A stretch of 64,000 nucleotides of DNA. Source: Campanula takesimana. Taxonomy: Eukaryota; Streptophyta; Magnoliopsida; Asterales; Campanulaceae. The notes below the pieces were generated by a model, which was not told the DNA's origin, ran no database searches, and saw only the letters and a program-made list of their open reading frames with translations. The stretch spans positions 82,501 through 146,500 of the forward strand of contig JAOWBW010001923.1 in NCBI GenBank assembly GCA_026119855.1, written 5' to 3'. The position numbers and the translations under genes were made by a program. This document shows, piece after piece, positions 42,684 to 54,414 of this stretch. The first letter of the stretch is position 1, and the number at the start of each line of letters is the position of its first letter.

Positions 42684-43820
42684 GAGAGGTGGTCTCTTGT
42701 GAGAGCAATTAGATCCGTTTCATAAAAGATACGAGTCGACCTATGACCCGTGTATAACATTCTCCGCGAAGCGTAGGATCCCAACCCATGCTCCACTCAA
42801 AATCTGCCACGTGGCAGCGACGGCCCAAAAAAATGTTTTTTTCTCCCAGAAAAAAAATCGTTTTTTTTTTTTTTTTACTGTTTTTTCGTTTGCCAAAAGT
42901 AATACTTAGTACAACTAAATGTAACAACTGTGTTACTTATAAAGTAACATTGTTTATAAATAAACGTAACATCAGTTTTACAAAAAAAAAAAAACTCATT
43001 TTACTCTTCTTTCAACCGTAATACTAACTATAAATACGTGTAACACTTACAATAACTAAATGTAATTATCGTTATACTGAAATGTAATAGTGTTTTTCCA
43101 GAATTTTTTGTTTTTGAGTATTTTGATTTTATTTTTTTAAAAAAAGTAACATTTGAAAAACAACAACTTATATACATGAATGTAATTATTTGTACAAGTA
43201 AATGTAACACTTTAGTAGATGAAATTGTAACAGATTTCTATAGATAATGTAATACTTTTACATGTATCATGATAAATTAAACACATTGTAACTTATTATT
43301 TGAAAACATATAGATATACTATTATACAAGTAAATGTGACTGTTTTACAATGTTAGTACACAAGTAAAATGTAACATTCGTTTATAAAAATTGTTACTTT
43401 CTTATTTTTACAATGTTACTAACACAAGTGTTTTTAGTTCTAAAGTGTAAATGGTTGAATTATTACTTTTCTATACATATGTGTTACAATTATGTATAAA
43501 CATTGTTACATATAAGTAACACGCTCGTTACATTTTAGTTGTAATAAGTATTACTTTTGGCAAACGAAGAAAACATAAAAAAAAAAAAAAAAACAAAAAC
43601 AAAAAAAAAACATTGTTACTTTTCTGTATATATGTGTTAGTTTTATGTATACAAACTGTTACATATAAGTAACACGTTTGTTACATTTAGTTATAGTAAC
43701 TATTACTTTTGACCAAAAAAAAAATAAAAATGCCTGTGGGTCATGGATCCGGATCATAGGTCAAAAATGACCTGTCTCTACTATGAAACGGATCATGGTG
43801 TTCTCATACAAGTTTTTGTC
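42684..43820. mobile_element. Foldback-like element with GTAACA arrays
   Basis: A 9-bp duplication TTTAGCTTT (42675-42683, 43821-43829) flanks it. The ends share TTGT.TGAGA...GATCCGTTTCATA as inverted repeats. The interior is a large inverted repeat: ACAACTAAATGTAACA near 42910 mirrors TGTTACATTTAGTT near 43680. It is rich in GTAACA/TGTTAC. The right arm is present twice (about 43470-43590 and 43605-43720). No coding capacity. The locus at 34530-34560 shows the unfilled site. MULE-like by duplication length. Confidence 0.75.
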
Positions 43821-43924
43821 TTTAGCTTTTTTTCATGATGTATTGTATATTTGTACCAAAAAAAAAAGATGTATTGTATAATATTTTATTTTATTTTTAC
43901 GAATAAGAGCTAAGATTAATTGCA

Positions 43925-44368
43925 CGAACAAAGGTTAATGAGAAGGCTCTTCACAATTTTTAAAAGTTCATCCCAAATATAAGTGTTCCTCGTAAGGATA
44001 TGGTAGCAAGCTTTTAAACTACAACTCAAGAGACCCAAACTTTCAGTTCACATATCAATTCTTTCTCCATCTTAACACAGACCTCGTTTGACAATGCCTT
44101 GTGGCAAACAAATGCCTTTCTAAGCGTAGCTTGGACATTGTCTTTTATTGGCATTCAACAAATCCACCCAAGAAAAAAATTTGACTTTGAGAACACTAAA
44201 AACTAAGGCATTAGGGTCGAAATTACATTCCCAACCGTACTTCCCAAACATCACAAAACAGTCCACTAGACGCAAATAATACGAATCAGAACCACGTGAA
44301 CACACCATTAGTGCAATAACCAGATCATCTTCATCTTTGGATAAAGAGTGATTGGATATCATATACTC
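43925..44368 (-). pseudogene. LINE-like ORF2 C-terminal fragment, copy 2
   Basis: The minus-strand frame (44120-44362) includes NPNALVFSVLKVKFF-like sequence (written FDPNALVFSVLKVKFFSW) and DLLNANKRQCPSYA. It then continues after a frame change into the WKGICL region. The order resembles plant LINE sequences after the RT (xxLVxxVLKxKYFPxxxLLxAxxGxxPSYxWRSI). It is broken on the left by indels, and on the right a copia insertion (44369) separates it from about 50516 onward. The similarity is judged by eye, so moderate confidence only. Confidence 0.5.
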
Positions 44369-45093
44369 TGAAAGAGTATGGAATACTCTTATATTTATTT
44401 TATGTATCTTTGTGATTCTGATAATAATTATTGTATATAATTAGTTTAGAGTTTATTTAATTTAGGAATTAGTTGTAATTATTTAGGAATAGTTTATATT
44501 AGGATTATTTATTTTAGTTAAGATTTATTTCACTAAGTTAAGATTTATTTCACTAACCTACTAATGTTTATCTTTGGTAAGTTAGGATTTTGTGTTATAG
44601 GTAAGGAAGGACTCTCAAAAGGAAAGGTTGATTGGTTGCTTGAAGATCTTGTGATATTTGAAGTAGCGGCCAAGAAACCCTATATAAAGAAGCCGTCGTA
44701 TTCCTTTGCTGATTACGGATTCTGTGTTTTTATTCTCCAAAGTCAGAAGCTTAGAAGAGTCCTTTGTTTCTTAGAAGTTCTTCTAAAAAGACTTCTATGT
44801 GTTTGAGTGTTTAGTGAGTTCTAGTGATCTAGAATAGTTTGATCTTTTAATATTTTGTTTTCTTTCATTCGACTTGTACTCTGCAAGATCGCTTTTTATT
44901 AATGAAAGTTTTCGAGCAAGTTATTTCTTGCTGAAGTGTTTATTCTGAGTTTTAATTCCGCTGTGTTTGTTTCTGTGTTTTTGAGTTTCTGGTCGTCGCC
45001 AATTGACAGGACAACTGTCTTGACAACTGTGAGCACAGTTGTACTCACAGTTGGTTGGTTCCCAGAACAGTCCTAGCCGCTTAATTTCTTTCA
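44369..45093 (+). repeat. 5' LTR of the SIRE-like copia
   Basis: TGAAAGAGTATG...TTTCTTTCA. TATA box near 44681-44687 (CTATATAAAG). The CAACTG array at 45000-45054 is close to the 3' end. Confidence 0.93.
45000..45054 (+). promoter_or_regulatory. CAACTG/CAGTTG array at 12-bp pitch
   Basis: Cores are centred at 45002.5 (CAATTG), 45014.5, 45026.5, 45038.5 and 45050.5, exactly 12 bp apart. The first three CAACTG-type are followed by two CAGTTG. The 3' LTR repeats it at 50420-50473. CAACTG is the core of known plant MYB sites; use here is inference. Confidence 0.75.
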
Positions 45094-45095
45094 AT

Positions 45096-45107
45096 TGGTA
45101 CCAGAGC
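45096..45107 (+). promoter_or_regulatory. Primer binding site (tRNA-Met type, one mismatch)
   Basis: TGGTACCAGAGC against the usual TGGTATCAGAGC, two bases after the LTR. Confidence 0.8.
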
Positions 45108-45149
45108 CTGGTCTCGACATACTGAGATCAATCTTTGAAAGTGGTCATT

Positions 45150-47370
45150 ATGGACTGTACTCATACTCGTAATAAGCCGCCTACTCTAGATGGTTCAAAC
45201 TATACCATTTGGAAGGCAAAGATGACTATGTACATTAAAAACATAGATCATCGTGCTTGGGTCAGCATTCTAATGGGATATAAATCCCCTACCATGGAAG
45301 TGGCTGATCCAAAAGCTAAAGCTTTTGTGTCTGACGAAGAAAAGAAAGAAAATATTTTTTTATTCCAAAACCCGAGCAAGAATGGAATGCGGAGGAAATT
45401 GCCCTTGCAAATTTCAATGCAAAGGCAATGGCCGCCATTTCTGATCACGTTGATTTTAATCTGTATCGGCTGTTCTCAAACCATACAGTGGCAAAAAATG
45501 CTTGGGACATTTTGCAACTCCATTGTGAAGGGTCCGATAGTGTTAAACAAACTAAGTTAAGAAGGTTGATGACAGAGTTTGAGAATTTGAGAATGGGAGA
45601 AGATGAGACAATTCAAAATTATTCTGCTAAATTAATGGACATTTCAAATGAATCCTTCGCATTAGGGGAATCCATCTCCAATGCAAGGTTGGTTAGTAAA
45701 GTTTTAAGAACTCTCCCAGAAAAATTTAACATCAAAATCTCTGTCATTGAAGAAACTTGTGATACTCGGACCGTGAGTCTTGAAAAGGTTCTAAGTATTC
45801 TAACTACGTTTGAATTGAACCTTGAAGTGCAACAAACTAGCAAAGTAAATTCAATTGCTCTTGCTAGTGCTCTTAATGTGTCCGAAGATCTTGTAGAATT
45901 ATCAAAGGATATTGATGATTCAAACTTAGAGGAAGATGAATGTGACTTGATCTCAAAAAAATTCAACAAAATGTTGAACAAAAAACGTCAACAAAGGTTT
46001 TCCAATAAAGGTATTGCTTCTTCCCCTAAGATTGAATCATTCAAGAAAGAAACAAGTAAGAACAAACCTTTTTCTGAAAACAAGAAAACAATTGAGAATG
46101 TTCAATGTAGGGCGTGTCAAGGATACGGGTACTACGCCAATGAGTGTGATAACACACTTAAAAAGAGAGGGATGAGCTTTTCTGCAACCTTAAGTGATTC
46201 GGATGATGACGATCAGACAGCAAACCTATCATTTTTACGATCATCACAATCCTCCCTCTTTGACAGTGAATCTGACAGTGAAGATGAACAGTCAACTGTC
46301 ATCACAACTGTCAGCTCAAATGGTACTAATGTGTATACCTGTTTTAACTCTACTTCTGCAGGTGAATCTGAAGAATCCAATCAGGAGGATGAAGATAGTG
46401 CAACCTATGAAGATCTGTACAATACATATGTTGAGCTTCATGCAGATTGGTCCAAGCGAATGGAACAACTCAAGGCATTCAAGAAGGTAAATGAAAAACT
46501 CACATCTGACAATCTGAAATTAAAGGCTGAGAATGAGAGGTTGTCGAGTGAAAGTGATACTCAAAAGGACTCCATAGCTAGGTTAGAAGTCATGCTTACC
46601 AAAAAGGACAATGAGTGTGAAAAGTATAAAAGCGATCTTGAAAAAGAAACTATCACACTCACTAAACTTAACAATGGCAAGGCTAAACTAGAAGAAGTCC
46701 TGAATATGGGAAATCAAGGAAAATCAGGAACTGGCTATGGAGATCCAAGTTTTGTCAAGGAAGGTGAGGGAACTTCGAAAAACAATGAGAGATTTAATGC
46801 TAATCACGTGTCTCCTCACAAAAACAAAAGAAATAGAAAAAGGAGATACGCGTGTCACCATTGTTTTGCCCCTGGACATATACGTCCATTTTGTTACAAG
46901 TTGAAACAGGAACTTGGCTTGGAAAAGAACAGCAGCCACTTGACAAGACAACTGTGGGTACAATCTGACAATCAGTTGCCCTGTCAACTGCCCAGGCAGC
47001 AGCAGGTCGAAAAAAAGACTTGGGTAAGAAAGGACACTTTACAGTGTCAAGTGGTGTTTACCTCCTTCAAAAGTAGTGTGGAAGGAGCTTGGTACTTTGA
47101 TAGCGGTTGTTCTCATCATATGACCGGTTCTCTTGAGCATCTCATAGATTATGAAGTCTTCAAAGGAGGAAATGTCAATTTTGGTGGAGGTGCTAAGGGA
47201 AAGGTCATTGGTAAAGGTACGTTGTGTGTTGACGGCTTGCCAAATTTGCACAATGTCTTACATGTAGACGGGTTAAAAGAAAATTTGATAAGTATCAGTC
47301 AACTGTGTGATGATGCCTTATTTGTTAAGTTTGACAAGTACAAATGTGAAGTTTTGATAACAAAAGTGTG
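45150..47370 (+). pseudogene. gag: SIRE-like gag and protease
   Basis: Start ATG at 45150 (MDCTHTRNKPPTLDGSNYTI). The gag UBN2-type core follows, with LPEKFNIKISVIEE. A frameshift near 45370-45420 separates the first part from the long frame 45428-47551. The first knuckle (CRACQGYGYYANEC, 46105-46150) has Tyr in place of the usual His, so zinc binding is doubtful. Then come an acidic stretch (SDSDDDDQ), a coiled coil of about 100 residues (46430-46710) and a second, normal knuckle (CHHCFAPGHIRPFC, 46853-46895). The protease motif WYFDSGCSHHMTG is at 47092-47130. After KYKCEVL the sequence jumps to unrelated frames near 47365, where integrase should start. Gag forms particles, and the coiled coil and two knuckles are typical of SIRE/Maximus elements. 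Confidence 0.88.
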
Positions 47371-47778
47371 TGTGTTCTTTCTAGCATTCGATCCTCTGAT
47401 CATTGTTACAAGTTGGTTGAAAATCATTCACGTTTTAACTCAATTTTTGATAATGCTCATGATCTTATTGTCAATTGTGTTGAGGATGATGTTTCAGGTT
47501 ACACTTGGGAGCATGAAAGGATTAATGATGAATCTGAACCTAAATCCATGACAGAATCTGCAGATTCACCAACTGTGAGGACAACTTACGGTCAAAATGA
47601 ACAGTCAACTGACATGACAGATGGTCAGACCGCAGCTGATTCTGGTTCAGATTCTGAAATCGTTGAAGATCAGGTAAGCAGAGGCAATGATGATGCTGCA
47701 AGCATACAAGGAGATCATCTAACTTCCCAGGTCATTGGGGGAGTGGATGAAGAAAAAAAACAAGAGGGAAACGAATAA
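47371..47778 (+). pseudogene. pol: Integrase-RT linker remnant
   Basis: An open frame contains SDHCYKLVENHSRFNS and an acidic, Ser/Asp-rich stretch ending GGVDEEKKQEGNE. I see no integrase D-D-E motif. It looks like the low-complexity linker before RT, brought next to the protease by a deletion of about a kilobase or more. It holds CAACTG repeats at multiples of 12 bp. Confidence 0.55.
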
Positions 47779-47798
47779 ATTACCGGGAATTAGCCGGT

Positions 47799-48288
47799 TT
47801 GGTATGCATGCAATCCGCGTATCATCAGGTAAGCTCTTGTTGTTTCGTTGCTAATTTTGAGCATGAGGATGAGTCAGAAACTTTAAAAGTTAATAATTGG
47901 AACAATGTCATGCAAGAGGAAGTGGTAAAATTTGAAAGGAAAGATGTTAGGTTCTTGGTTCGTAGGCCATCTAATACTGAATATATGGTAGTTGTTACTT
48001 GTTGTACTCAATTGTTGAGGATGAACCAGATAATCAAGGAGTATGGTCTTAGAAGTGAAATCTTGACCATATTTTGTGATAGCTTAAGGTCCTTGAATAT
48101 TGCCAAGAATCCGGTACAATATTTCCTAACAAAGCACATACATATTATGCATCATTTTATTAGAGATCTCGTTGAACAAAAAATCATTATTCTTGAACAT
48201 GTAAGCACAACGGATTAACTTGCTGATATCTTTACCAAGGCTTTAGATTTCGAGAGATTTTCTCTCGGACTGTGTGATATCAGTTGAC
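47799..48288 (+). pseudogene. pol: RT start fused to RNase H end (internal deletion)
   Basis: The frame begins with sequence like the N-terminal RT region (NWNNVMQEEVVKFERKDVRF, 47896-47955; normally followed by WxLVPRP). It passes directly from RRPSNTEY into CCTQLLRMNQIIKEYG, which belongs near the end of RNase H. After that it follows the family (IFCDS...AKNPVQ...TKHIHIMHHFIRDLVEQKII) to a stop at 48216-48218, then LADIFTKALDFERF. The catalytic YVDD segment is gone. The junction suggests a clean deletion between two points of pol. Confidence 0.8.
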
Positions 48289-49800
48289 TGCACAAGTGTG
48301 CAGACAACTGACTGCATAACTGTATAATTGTATATTACAGTAAACACCAAAAAAAATAAAAATAAATAAATTGTAGATTGCATTCATCCTTGCACGATTG
48401 TCTCTTGTGATCACTTGGTCTTCTTCAGTTCCTTGACTTCGAGCTTTGACCCTTGAATGTGAGACCCTTCTTAATCTGATAATGAAAATTGTCTTGTTAA
48501 TTCCTTCGTGTTGTTTATCATGAAGTGGGCACTCAATCTAAGGTTACGGGGAAAACAAGCTGCCTCCAATCTTTGAAGTTACTACTCATTTAGGCAATGT
48601 GCTGACATGTATTCATACATAACTTGAGAATCAGTGTAATACTGTATTGTGAGAGTGAAAAGCTCCTCCCCGTAACTGATTCATAAGTCATAAGCTTTCA
48701 AAGGGAGTGTTCTAGAGGCTGCATGATTGAAGGTGAATCTCATTGAATTCTTGTGAGTTGAAACCGAGTCATGAACTGAGTTGATCATACCATGTCACAC
48801 CAAAATTGAGACAATCTTCACTTGTGTGTTTAGGCATAATTTTTCTAAGTTTTTTTTTCTCTCCTTGGTATTAACATCAGCAAATTCAATTGTTGTTCTT
48901 ATGTGTTAAAGATTTATGCTTTTCATGTGATTAACGATAATCTAATGGCGTGATGTTCAAGTTTCATTGTGACTTGGTGGAAATTATGGTACATTGTGGA
49001 TATATGGATTCAGTTGATTTTAGCAAGTTCTAATTATGGGACAGACAATTTATCACAAAACACGGAAAAAGTTTGAATTTTAAAATCAAAATCCTTGTTT
49101 GTTTTGGAATTCAAATGGGTACTTCAAGTTCACTCGGTTTTCCCTACTCCTTGTCCTCCCCGAGTTCTTAGGAAGAATCTCTGTCCTCCCGTGATATTTC
49201 CTCCATGTCAATTCTAGTTTTGAATTGTGGTTTAGTGTATCTTCTTCCTCATGCTTTCTAGCTACATTTCTCTCATCTCATCTTGTTCCTATTCTGCAAA
49301 TGCTCTCTCTCTAACATTTTTGCAGATAAATCCGAGAATTCAGGAGAAACTCTAAGTGATTGTGTGTGACACAAACTGATTGTTTGCCACTGCTCTGATC
49401 AAGCTGAGGCATTTTTGTTGTTAAGTATCTAGCTGGTGCTAAGCAACTTGTTCGTGCAAATGTGTGGACAACTGGACAGTCAACTGTACAGTCAATTGTA
49501 CATTCAACTGGTAAGTCATTTGGTAAGTCTGCAAAACTCGCTGGTCTATAAAGGTTTGCTGCGATGTGAGTTGAGATTGATGATGCTCTTAGAGGTATTT
49601 TTGTTGGGGAGATTCAAATTTAGGGGGAGTGGAAGATATTCAAAAAAAAAATTCTTTGAGTTTGATGGTTCTTCTCAAAAAGGGGGAGAAAGATGTGTTC
49701 TAAAGTGGTATTTAGGTGGAGTAGAATCCATTGTACAAATTCAGGGGGAGAGATTAGTGTTTTGGATGTTTTGAACAGAACCACAAAGATAGGGGGAGAT
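48289..49800 (+). other. 3' untranslated region with repeated polypurine tracts
   Basis: No envelope-like or other gene is convincing. CAACTG words at 12-bp pitch occur at 48281-48322 and 49469-49510. Four GGGGGAG tracts lie near 49622, 49682, 49744 and 49792; the last is the functional polypurine tract next to the 3' LTR. Confidence 0.7.
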
Positions 49801-50515
49801 TGAAAGAGTATGAAATACTCTTATATTTATTTTATGTATCTTTGTGATTCTGATAATAATTATTGTATATAATTAGTTTAGAGTTTATTTAATTTAGGAA
49901 TTAGTTGTAATTATTTAGGAATAGTTTATATTAGGATTATTTATTTTAGTTAAGATTTATTTCACTAAGTTAAGATTTATTTCACTAACCTACTAATGTT
50001 TATCTTTGGTAAGTTAGGATTTTGTGTTATAGGTAAGGAAGGACTCTCAAAAGGAAAGGTTGATTGGTTGCTTGAAGATCTTGTGATATTTGAAGTAGCG
50101 GCAAAAAAACCCTATATAAAGAAGCCGTCGTATTCCTTTGCTGATTACGGATTCTGTGTTTTTATTCTCCAAAGTCAGAAGCTTAGAAGAGTCCTTTGTT
50201 TCTTAGAAGTTCTTCCAAAAAGACTTCTAAGTGTTTGAGTGTTTAGTGAGTTCTAGTGATCTAGAATAGTTTGATCTTTTTATTGTTTTGTTTCTTTCAT
50301 TTATCTTGTATTCTGCAAGATCGTTTTCATATATGAAAGTTTTCCAGCAAGGTATTTCTTGCTGAAGCGTTTAATTTATTTCGTTTTAATTCCGCTGCCT
50401 TATTCTCTGTTCGTCGTGTCAACTGACAGGACAACTGTCTTGACAACTGTGAGCACAGTTGTACTCACAGTTGGTCGGTTCCCAGAAAATAGTCCTAGCC
50501 GCTTAATTTCTTTCA
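49801..50515 (+). repeat. 3' LTR of the SIRE-like copia
   Basis: TGAAAGAGTATGAAATACTC...TTTCTTTCA, 715 bp, very similar to the 5' LTR apart from the last ~200 bp, where several substitutions and a 10-bp length difference accumulate. Confidence 0.93.
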
Positions 50516-50621
50516 TACTCGATTAACAAGCACACTTTTAATGTTCTGAAACTACTATGACTCTCGACAAAGAGAGGAAGGAAAAGGCTTTTGGCAAAGG
50601 GTTGAGTTTGAGATTACTTAT

Positions 50622-50763
50622 ACCAAAAGAGCTCTAGCTCAGCGGTATCCGGTGTTAGCTTCCCTTGTGGAGGTCACGAGTTCGAATCTCATTAGGGAGA
50701 TTTGTTGTAGCCTATTTATAGGCCTAGTTGTAGCCTTCATGGCATTATGAATTAATAAAAAAA
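50622..50763 (+). mobile_element. tRNA-derived SINE, short and recent
   Basis: 142 bp with an A box (TAGCTCAGCGGTATCCGG, about 50635) and a B box (GAGTTCGAATCTC, about 50678), a short body and an A-rich tail (AATTAATAAAAAAA). It is flanked by an 18-bp perfect duplication GAGTTTGAGATTACTTAT (50604-50621, 50764-50781). Transcribed by Pol III and moved by a LINE. The 18-bp duplication and clean tail indicate a young insertion. Confidence 0.93.
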
Positions 50764-50781
50764 GAGTTTGAGATTACTTAT

Positions 50782-51090
50782 GATTCTCAGAAAGTGATTT
50801 GTTAAAAGTTATTTTAGTGTAAATGATTATTTTATCATTAATTTATCAATTATTGTTGGAAGCACTTGTGGTAACACCACATTAAGGGGGAGTTTGATAT
50901 CTAGAGCGAGATTGAAATGTTGATCCTATTAATGTTAGATGTTTGGAAAATGTTACAACATTTGATTTCATTTTTGAATGAGATCTTACATTAAAGGAGA
51001 CTTTATTTTAAGGGGGAGATTTATCTAACGTTGTCTTGCAGGAACATCACATATTTATTTTGTGAAGAAATGTGAAACTAAGGGGGAGAT
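50782..51090 (+). other. 3' region of another copia element
   Basis: AT-rich, with three GGGGGAG polypurine tracts (about 50885, 51013, 51081). The last immediately precedes an LTR. A palindrome-like TGTGGTAACACCACA occurs near 50863. No coding sequence remains. Confidence 0.6.
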
Positions 51091-52015
51091 TGTTAGTGCA
51101 GAAATGTGGTGTTACCACAGGTGCTGCCAACAGTATTACCCCAGACGAGATTTGTAATAGTTTCATCATTTATTCACAAAATTATTAGGTATTAATATTT
51201 AATATTTGCTGCAAGTTGAATGTTATTTGTAGGTCCAAATAATAATTAAAGGTTGAACAAAAAGATGGAGCTATAAACAAGGATTGGTTGAAGAAAATAT
51301 TTACACATAAATGAAGATTTACGTGTGAAAATCTTGGAGAGAAAGAAAAGCTTGAAGACTCAGTCAATAAGCCTTAGGAAAAATATGGGTACAAGGTCTG
51401 GAAGCATGGAGAGTACAAGAAGGAAGTATACAAGAGAAGAGTGGTTGCTACAAATTAGGGACCATGATCTTCTTGAGCCTAAAGATTAGGAAACCTCTCC
51501 AACAACCACCAAGATGATTTCAGCCATTTTGGAGTGCCCTCCACGTTTTTGGAGGCCTATATAAGGGCAAGGGTTGATCAAGATTAAATCATAACATACA
51601 ACACACATCTTGAGAGAGAGCTTACATATTCTTAGACCATTGTTGCTAGTGATGTTATAACACTCATTCCAACATCACAATCTAGTTCCTGAATGAACTA
51701 TTTTTTGAAGGCTGAATTGGTCTAGCCTTTTGATTGTGATGTGAGTGTTATTTCTTTATTGAAGGTTCTTGTATCTAGCACATTTTGTGCTCTTTATTTT
51801 CTTTAGAAGATAGGAGTTGTTTAGACTTTGTACTTAAGAGAAATACTTATAGTGAAATTATTTTTTGGCCATGAGGCTACCACAAGTTATATATTTATAT
51901 AACTTGTGAAAATATTATCTCTCTGTCTCAAATTTTCGCTGCAAACTCGTTTTGAAAATTGTTTTAACTCGGGTGTGTGTGTGTTGTCTGAAGTGTTATC
52001 GTTGGACTGCCAACA
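51091..52015 (+). repeat. 3' LTR of a truncated copia element
   Basis: TGTTAGTGCAG...GGACTGCCAACA, 925 bp. TATA box TATATAAGG near 51551. The palindrome TGTGGTGTTACCACA near 51109 mirrors the one in the 3' region. The 5' half of the element is missing. Confidence 0.75.
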
Positions 52016-52815
52016 CCTTTAATAACACTTTATAAAACCAAGGCCATTGGCATTTTCAATTATGAATATGTTTGGATACCACATGTCTGAAATTGATTAT
52101 GAAAGATACTTTCCAAAAATATTCCTTACTCTATACATATCACTATAGTAAATGCATATATAAAAGGAAGGTTATGAATGTTAAACATTATTAAAAAACA
52201 ACTTTTTAAAATCACTTCTGACAAAAGTTTGATCATAGCTGCTTCTGTCAAACACAGTTTTCTGCATTTTGATAGCTTAAAATCAATTGGTTTCATACTT
52301 ATGATATAAATGCGTACCGATGATAATATATGTACACATATGCATGATATGAAGGTCTATTCTATTGGGATAAGGAATGTCAAAACACGTAGACATGCCC
52401 GGTTCAAGGTTCACGGCGGTTCACAGTTCATGAACCGCCGGTTTACGGTTTGCCAAAAATTTAAATTGTTTATGAACTGTTAACTCACGATATACGGTGC
52501 AGTTCACGGTTCATGATACAGCTCACTGGTTCATCTTTTTTTTAAAACACACACACAAACACACACACACACACACACACATTTTTAGCAATTTTTAGAC
52601 AATTTTTCAAAAAGTTTTTTTTTTATTTTTTTTTGATACATTAAAAGTTATTTTACTTTACATAAATATTAAAGAAAATTTTAATTATTTTTTTTAAAGG
52701 AATTAAGGGGTGGGAGTGTGACGAAATAATTTGAAAAAAAAAGGTGATACCCTTATAATTTTATTAATATTAAGCAGATTTACATAGAGGGAGACAACTA
52801 ACCTTATCCTTTATA
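52016..52815. other. Spacer with GGTTCACGGTTCA repeats and a (CA)n run
   Basis: No gene. At 52410-52530 variants of GGTTCACGGTTCATGAACCG are repeated and inverted, as in hAT-related termini. A (CA)n microsatellite lies at 52546-52582. Confidence 0.45.
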
Positions 52816-53378
52816 ATTAAAAGGGAGAGTATTTCTAAAATATTTTTAATTTATAGTTCTTATCTATATGTATTATGTCTAGGGTTTTTCATTTTTTTTA
52901 TAAATAAATCGATATATAGAGGAGTTATTCCGTCTCCATTATTAGAATGCTAATGCCTAATTATTGTAGTAATTATTCAACTTTCAATTCATGGAAAAAA
53001 AATATTAATAGTTATAGTCAAAGTAATGGAGATGACACGTATTGTACTGTGAAGCTGAAATGCATTTAATTCCATCTTCAAGTTCGGTCCATGTTTTTGT
53101 CTTATCATTCACGCCAAAATTGGAATAAATCCTTGCCGGTCGCACCCAGTGTTATGTGATGCAGTACAATCACTGAATAATACTGAATGAATAAAAAAAA
53201 AAAAAAACTTATCAGTCATAGCCCCTATTTTTGTTTTCAAATGGATAAATTATTCATTTATATAATTTAATTCAATTCAATTTTAATAAAATATAAACAC
53301 CACTTTATTTATTTATTTAGCACTCAGTTTATTAGTGTGTTACTCTTTGCTAAATATGTTGACCCCTGATCAGACATA

Positions 53379-53632
53379 CTCCCTCCGTCCCACCCGAATT
53401 AAGATTTTTGGGTTGGGCACGGGGATTAAGGAAAAAGTATTATTAGAGTAGGTGTTGTGAGTATGAAAAGTGAAGTAGGAGAGAGAAAGTGAGGTAGAGA
53501 ATAATGAGTGGAAAATTGTTGTGAGTGTTAATGTGGTCCCATTAAATAAAACACTTCTATTTTTGGGTTGTCTTAATTTGAATGAGACACCCAAAATAGA
53601 AATTTGTCCTAATTCGAGTGGGACGTAGGGAG
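53379..53632. mobile_element. Stowaway MITE, same insertion as 38567
   Basis: CTCCCTCCGTCCCACCCG...GAGTGGGACGTAGGGAG between TA pairs (53377-53378, 53633-53634). Present at the same site in both duplicates, so it is older than the duplication. Confidence 0.88.
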
Positions 53633-54414
53633 TATGCTGATGTAGAAAACGTGGGAGTAATAACCTTGTGTACGATGATAACATGGCAACTTTATTTCAT
53701 TCAGTAGTTAGCAGGAAGAATTTAAGATTGTCATATGTGAAATGTTGGCCATTTTAATCCTTCTTTTATAATTGTCAAAATCGTCACGAAGAAAAAAAAA
53801 AAAAAAACGAGTTTACATTATCTCATTTCACCATGGAAAGAATCTGCCATAAACAAAAATCTTTCTTGATTTCTTTTTGAACAAACACAGATCCGGCTAT
53901 TGCAGCTCAACCAGATAAATATTAACACGAAGCACAACTTACAATATGCATGGCCGGTTTTATGAAATTTGAGGCCCAAAATGAACTAATCACTTGAAGC
54001 CCTCTATCTTTTTAGCTTAAACACACATTATTTAAACCGTAACATTTTAAAAAATAATTAAACAATAATACGCTAAACATAGTGATTGAGTTAGGTTAAT
54101 ATTTTTGGACTTGAGATAATTACTTAACAAATCTTTTACTAAAAAGAATTGCTGCAAAATTTTGATAATAACTGTAAAAAATTTAAAGACATATTGCATT
54201 AGTATTAAAATTAAGAAAGTTAAATATTCGAAGAAATGTTGTAAAAATATAGTCCTTTTTTTTTTTTTTTTTTTTGAAAGGAAAAATATAGTCCAGCTAA
54301 GAATTGAAAGAAATATCTAGAAGAAGCCTAACAAGATAATGTTGGAGAAAGGAAAAAAAGGATATTGACTCAAGGCCACGAATCCAACCTTGGTTGGTTA
54401 CGTAAGAAATGTTG

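Larger units (their letters stand above)
44369..50515 (+). mobile_element. SIRE-like Ty1-copia element, pol mostly deleted
   Basis: A 6.1-kb element with a perfect duplication TACTC (44364-44368, 50516-50520). LTRs are 725 and 715 bp. The PBS differs from the standard by one base. It has gag with two zinc knuckles, protease, a remnant of the integrase-RT linker and the end of RNase H. The integrase core and RT palm are missing, so it depends on other elements. A 12-bp-pitch CAACTG array occurs in several places. Confidence 0.92.

Noticed and set aside
49436..49774. Envelope-like gene in the SIRE-like copia
   Set aside because: The frame is driven by CAACTG repeats and polypurine tracts; no signal peptide or membrane segment, and no similarity seen.
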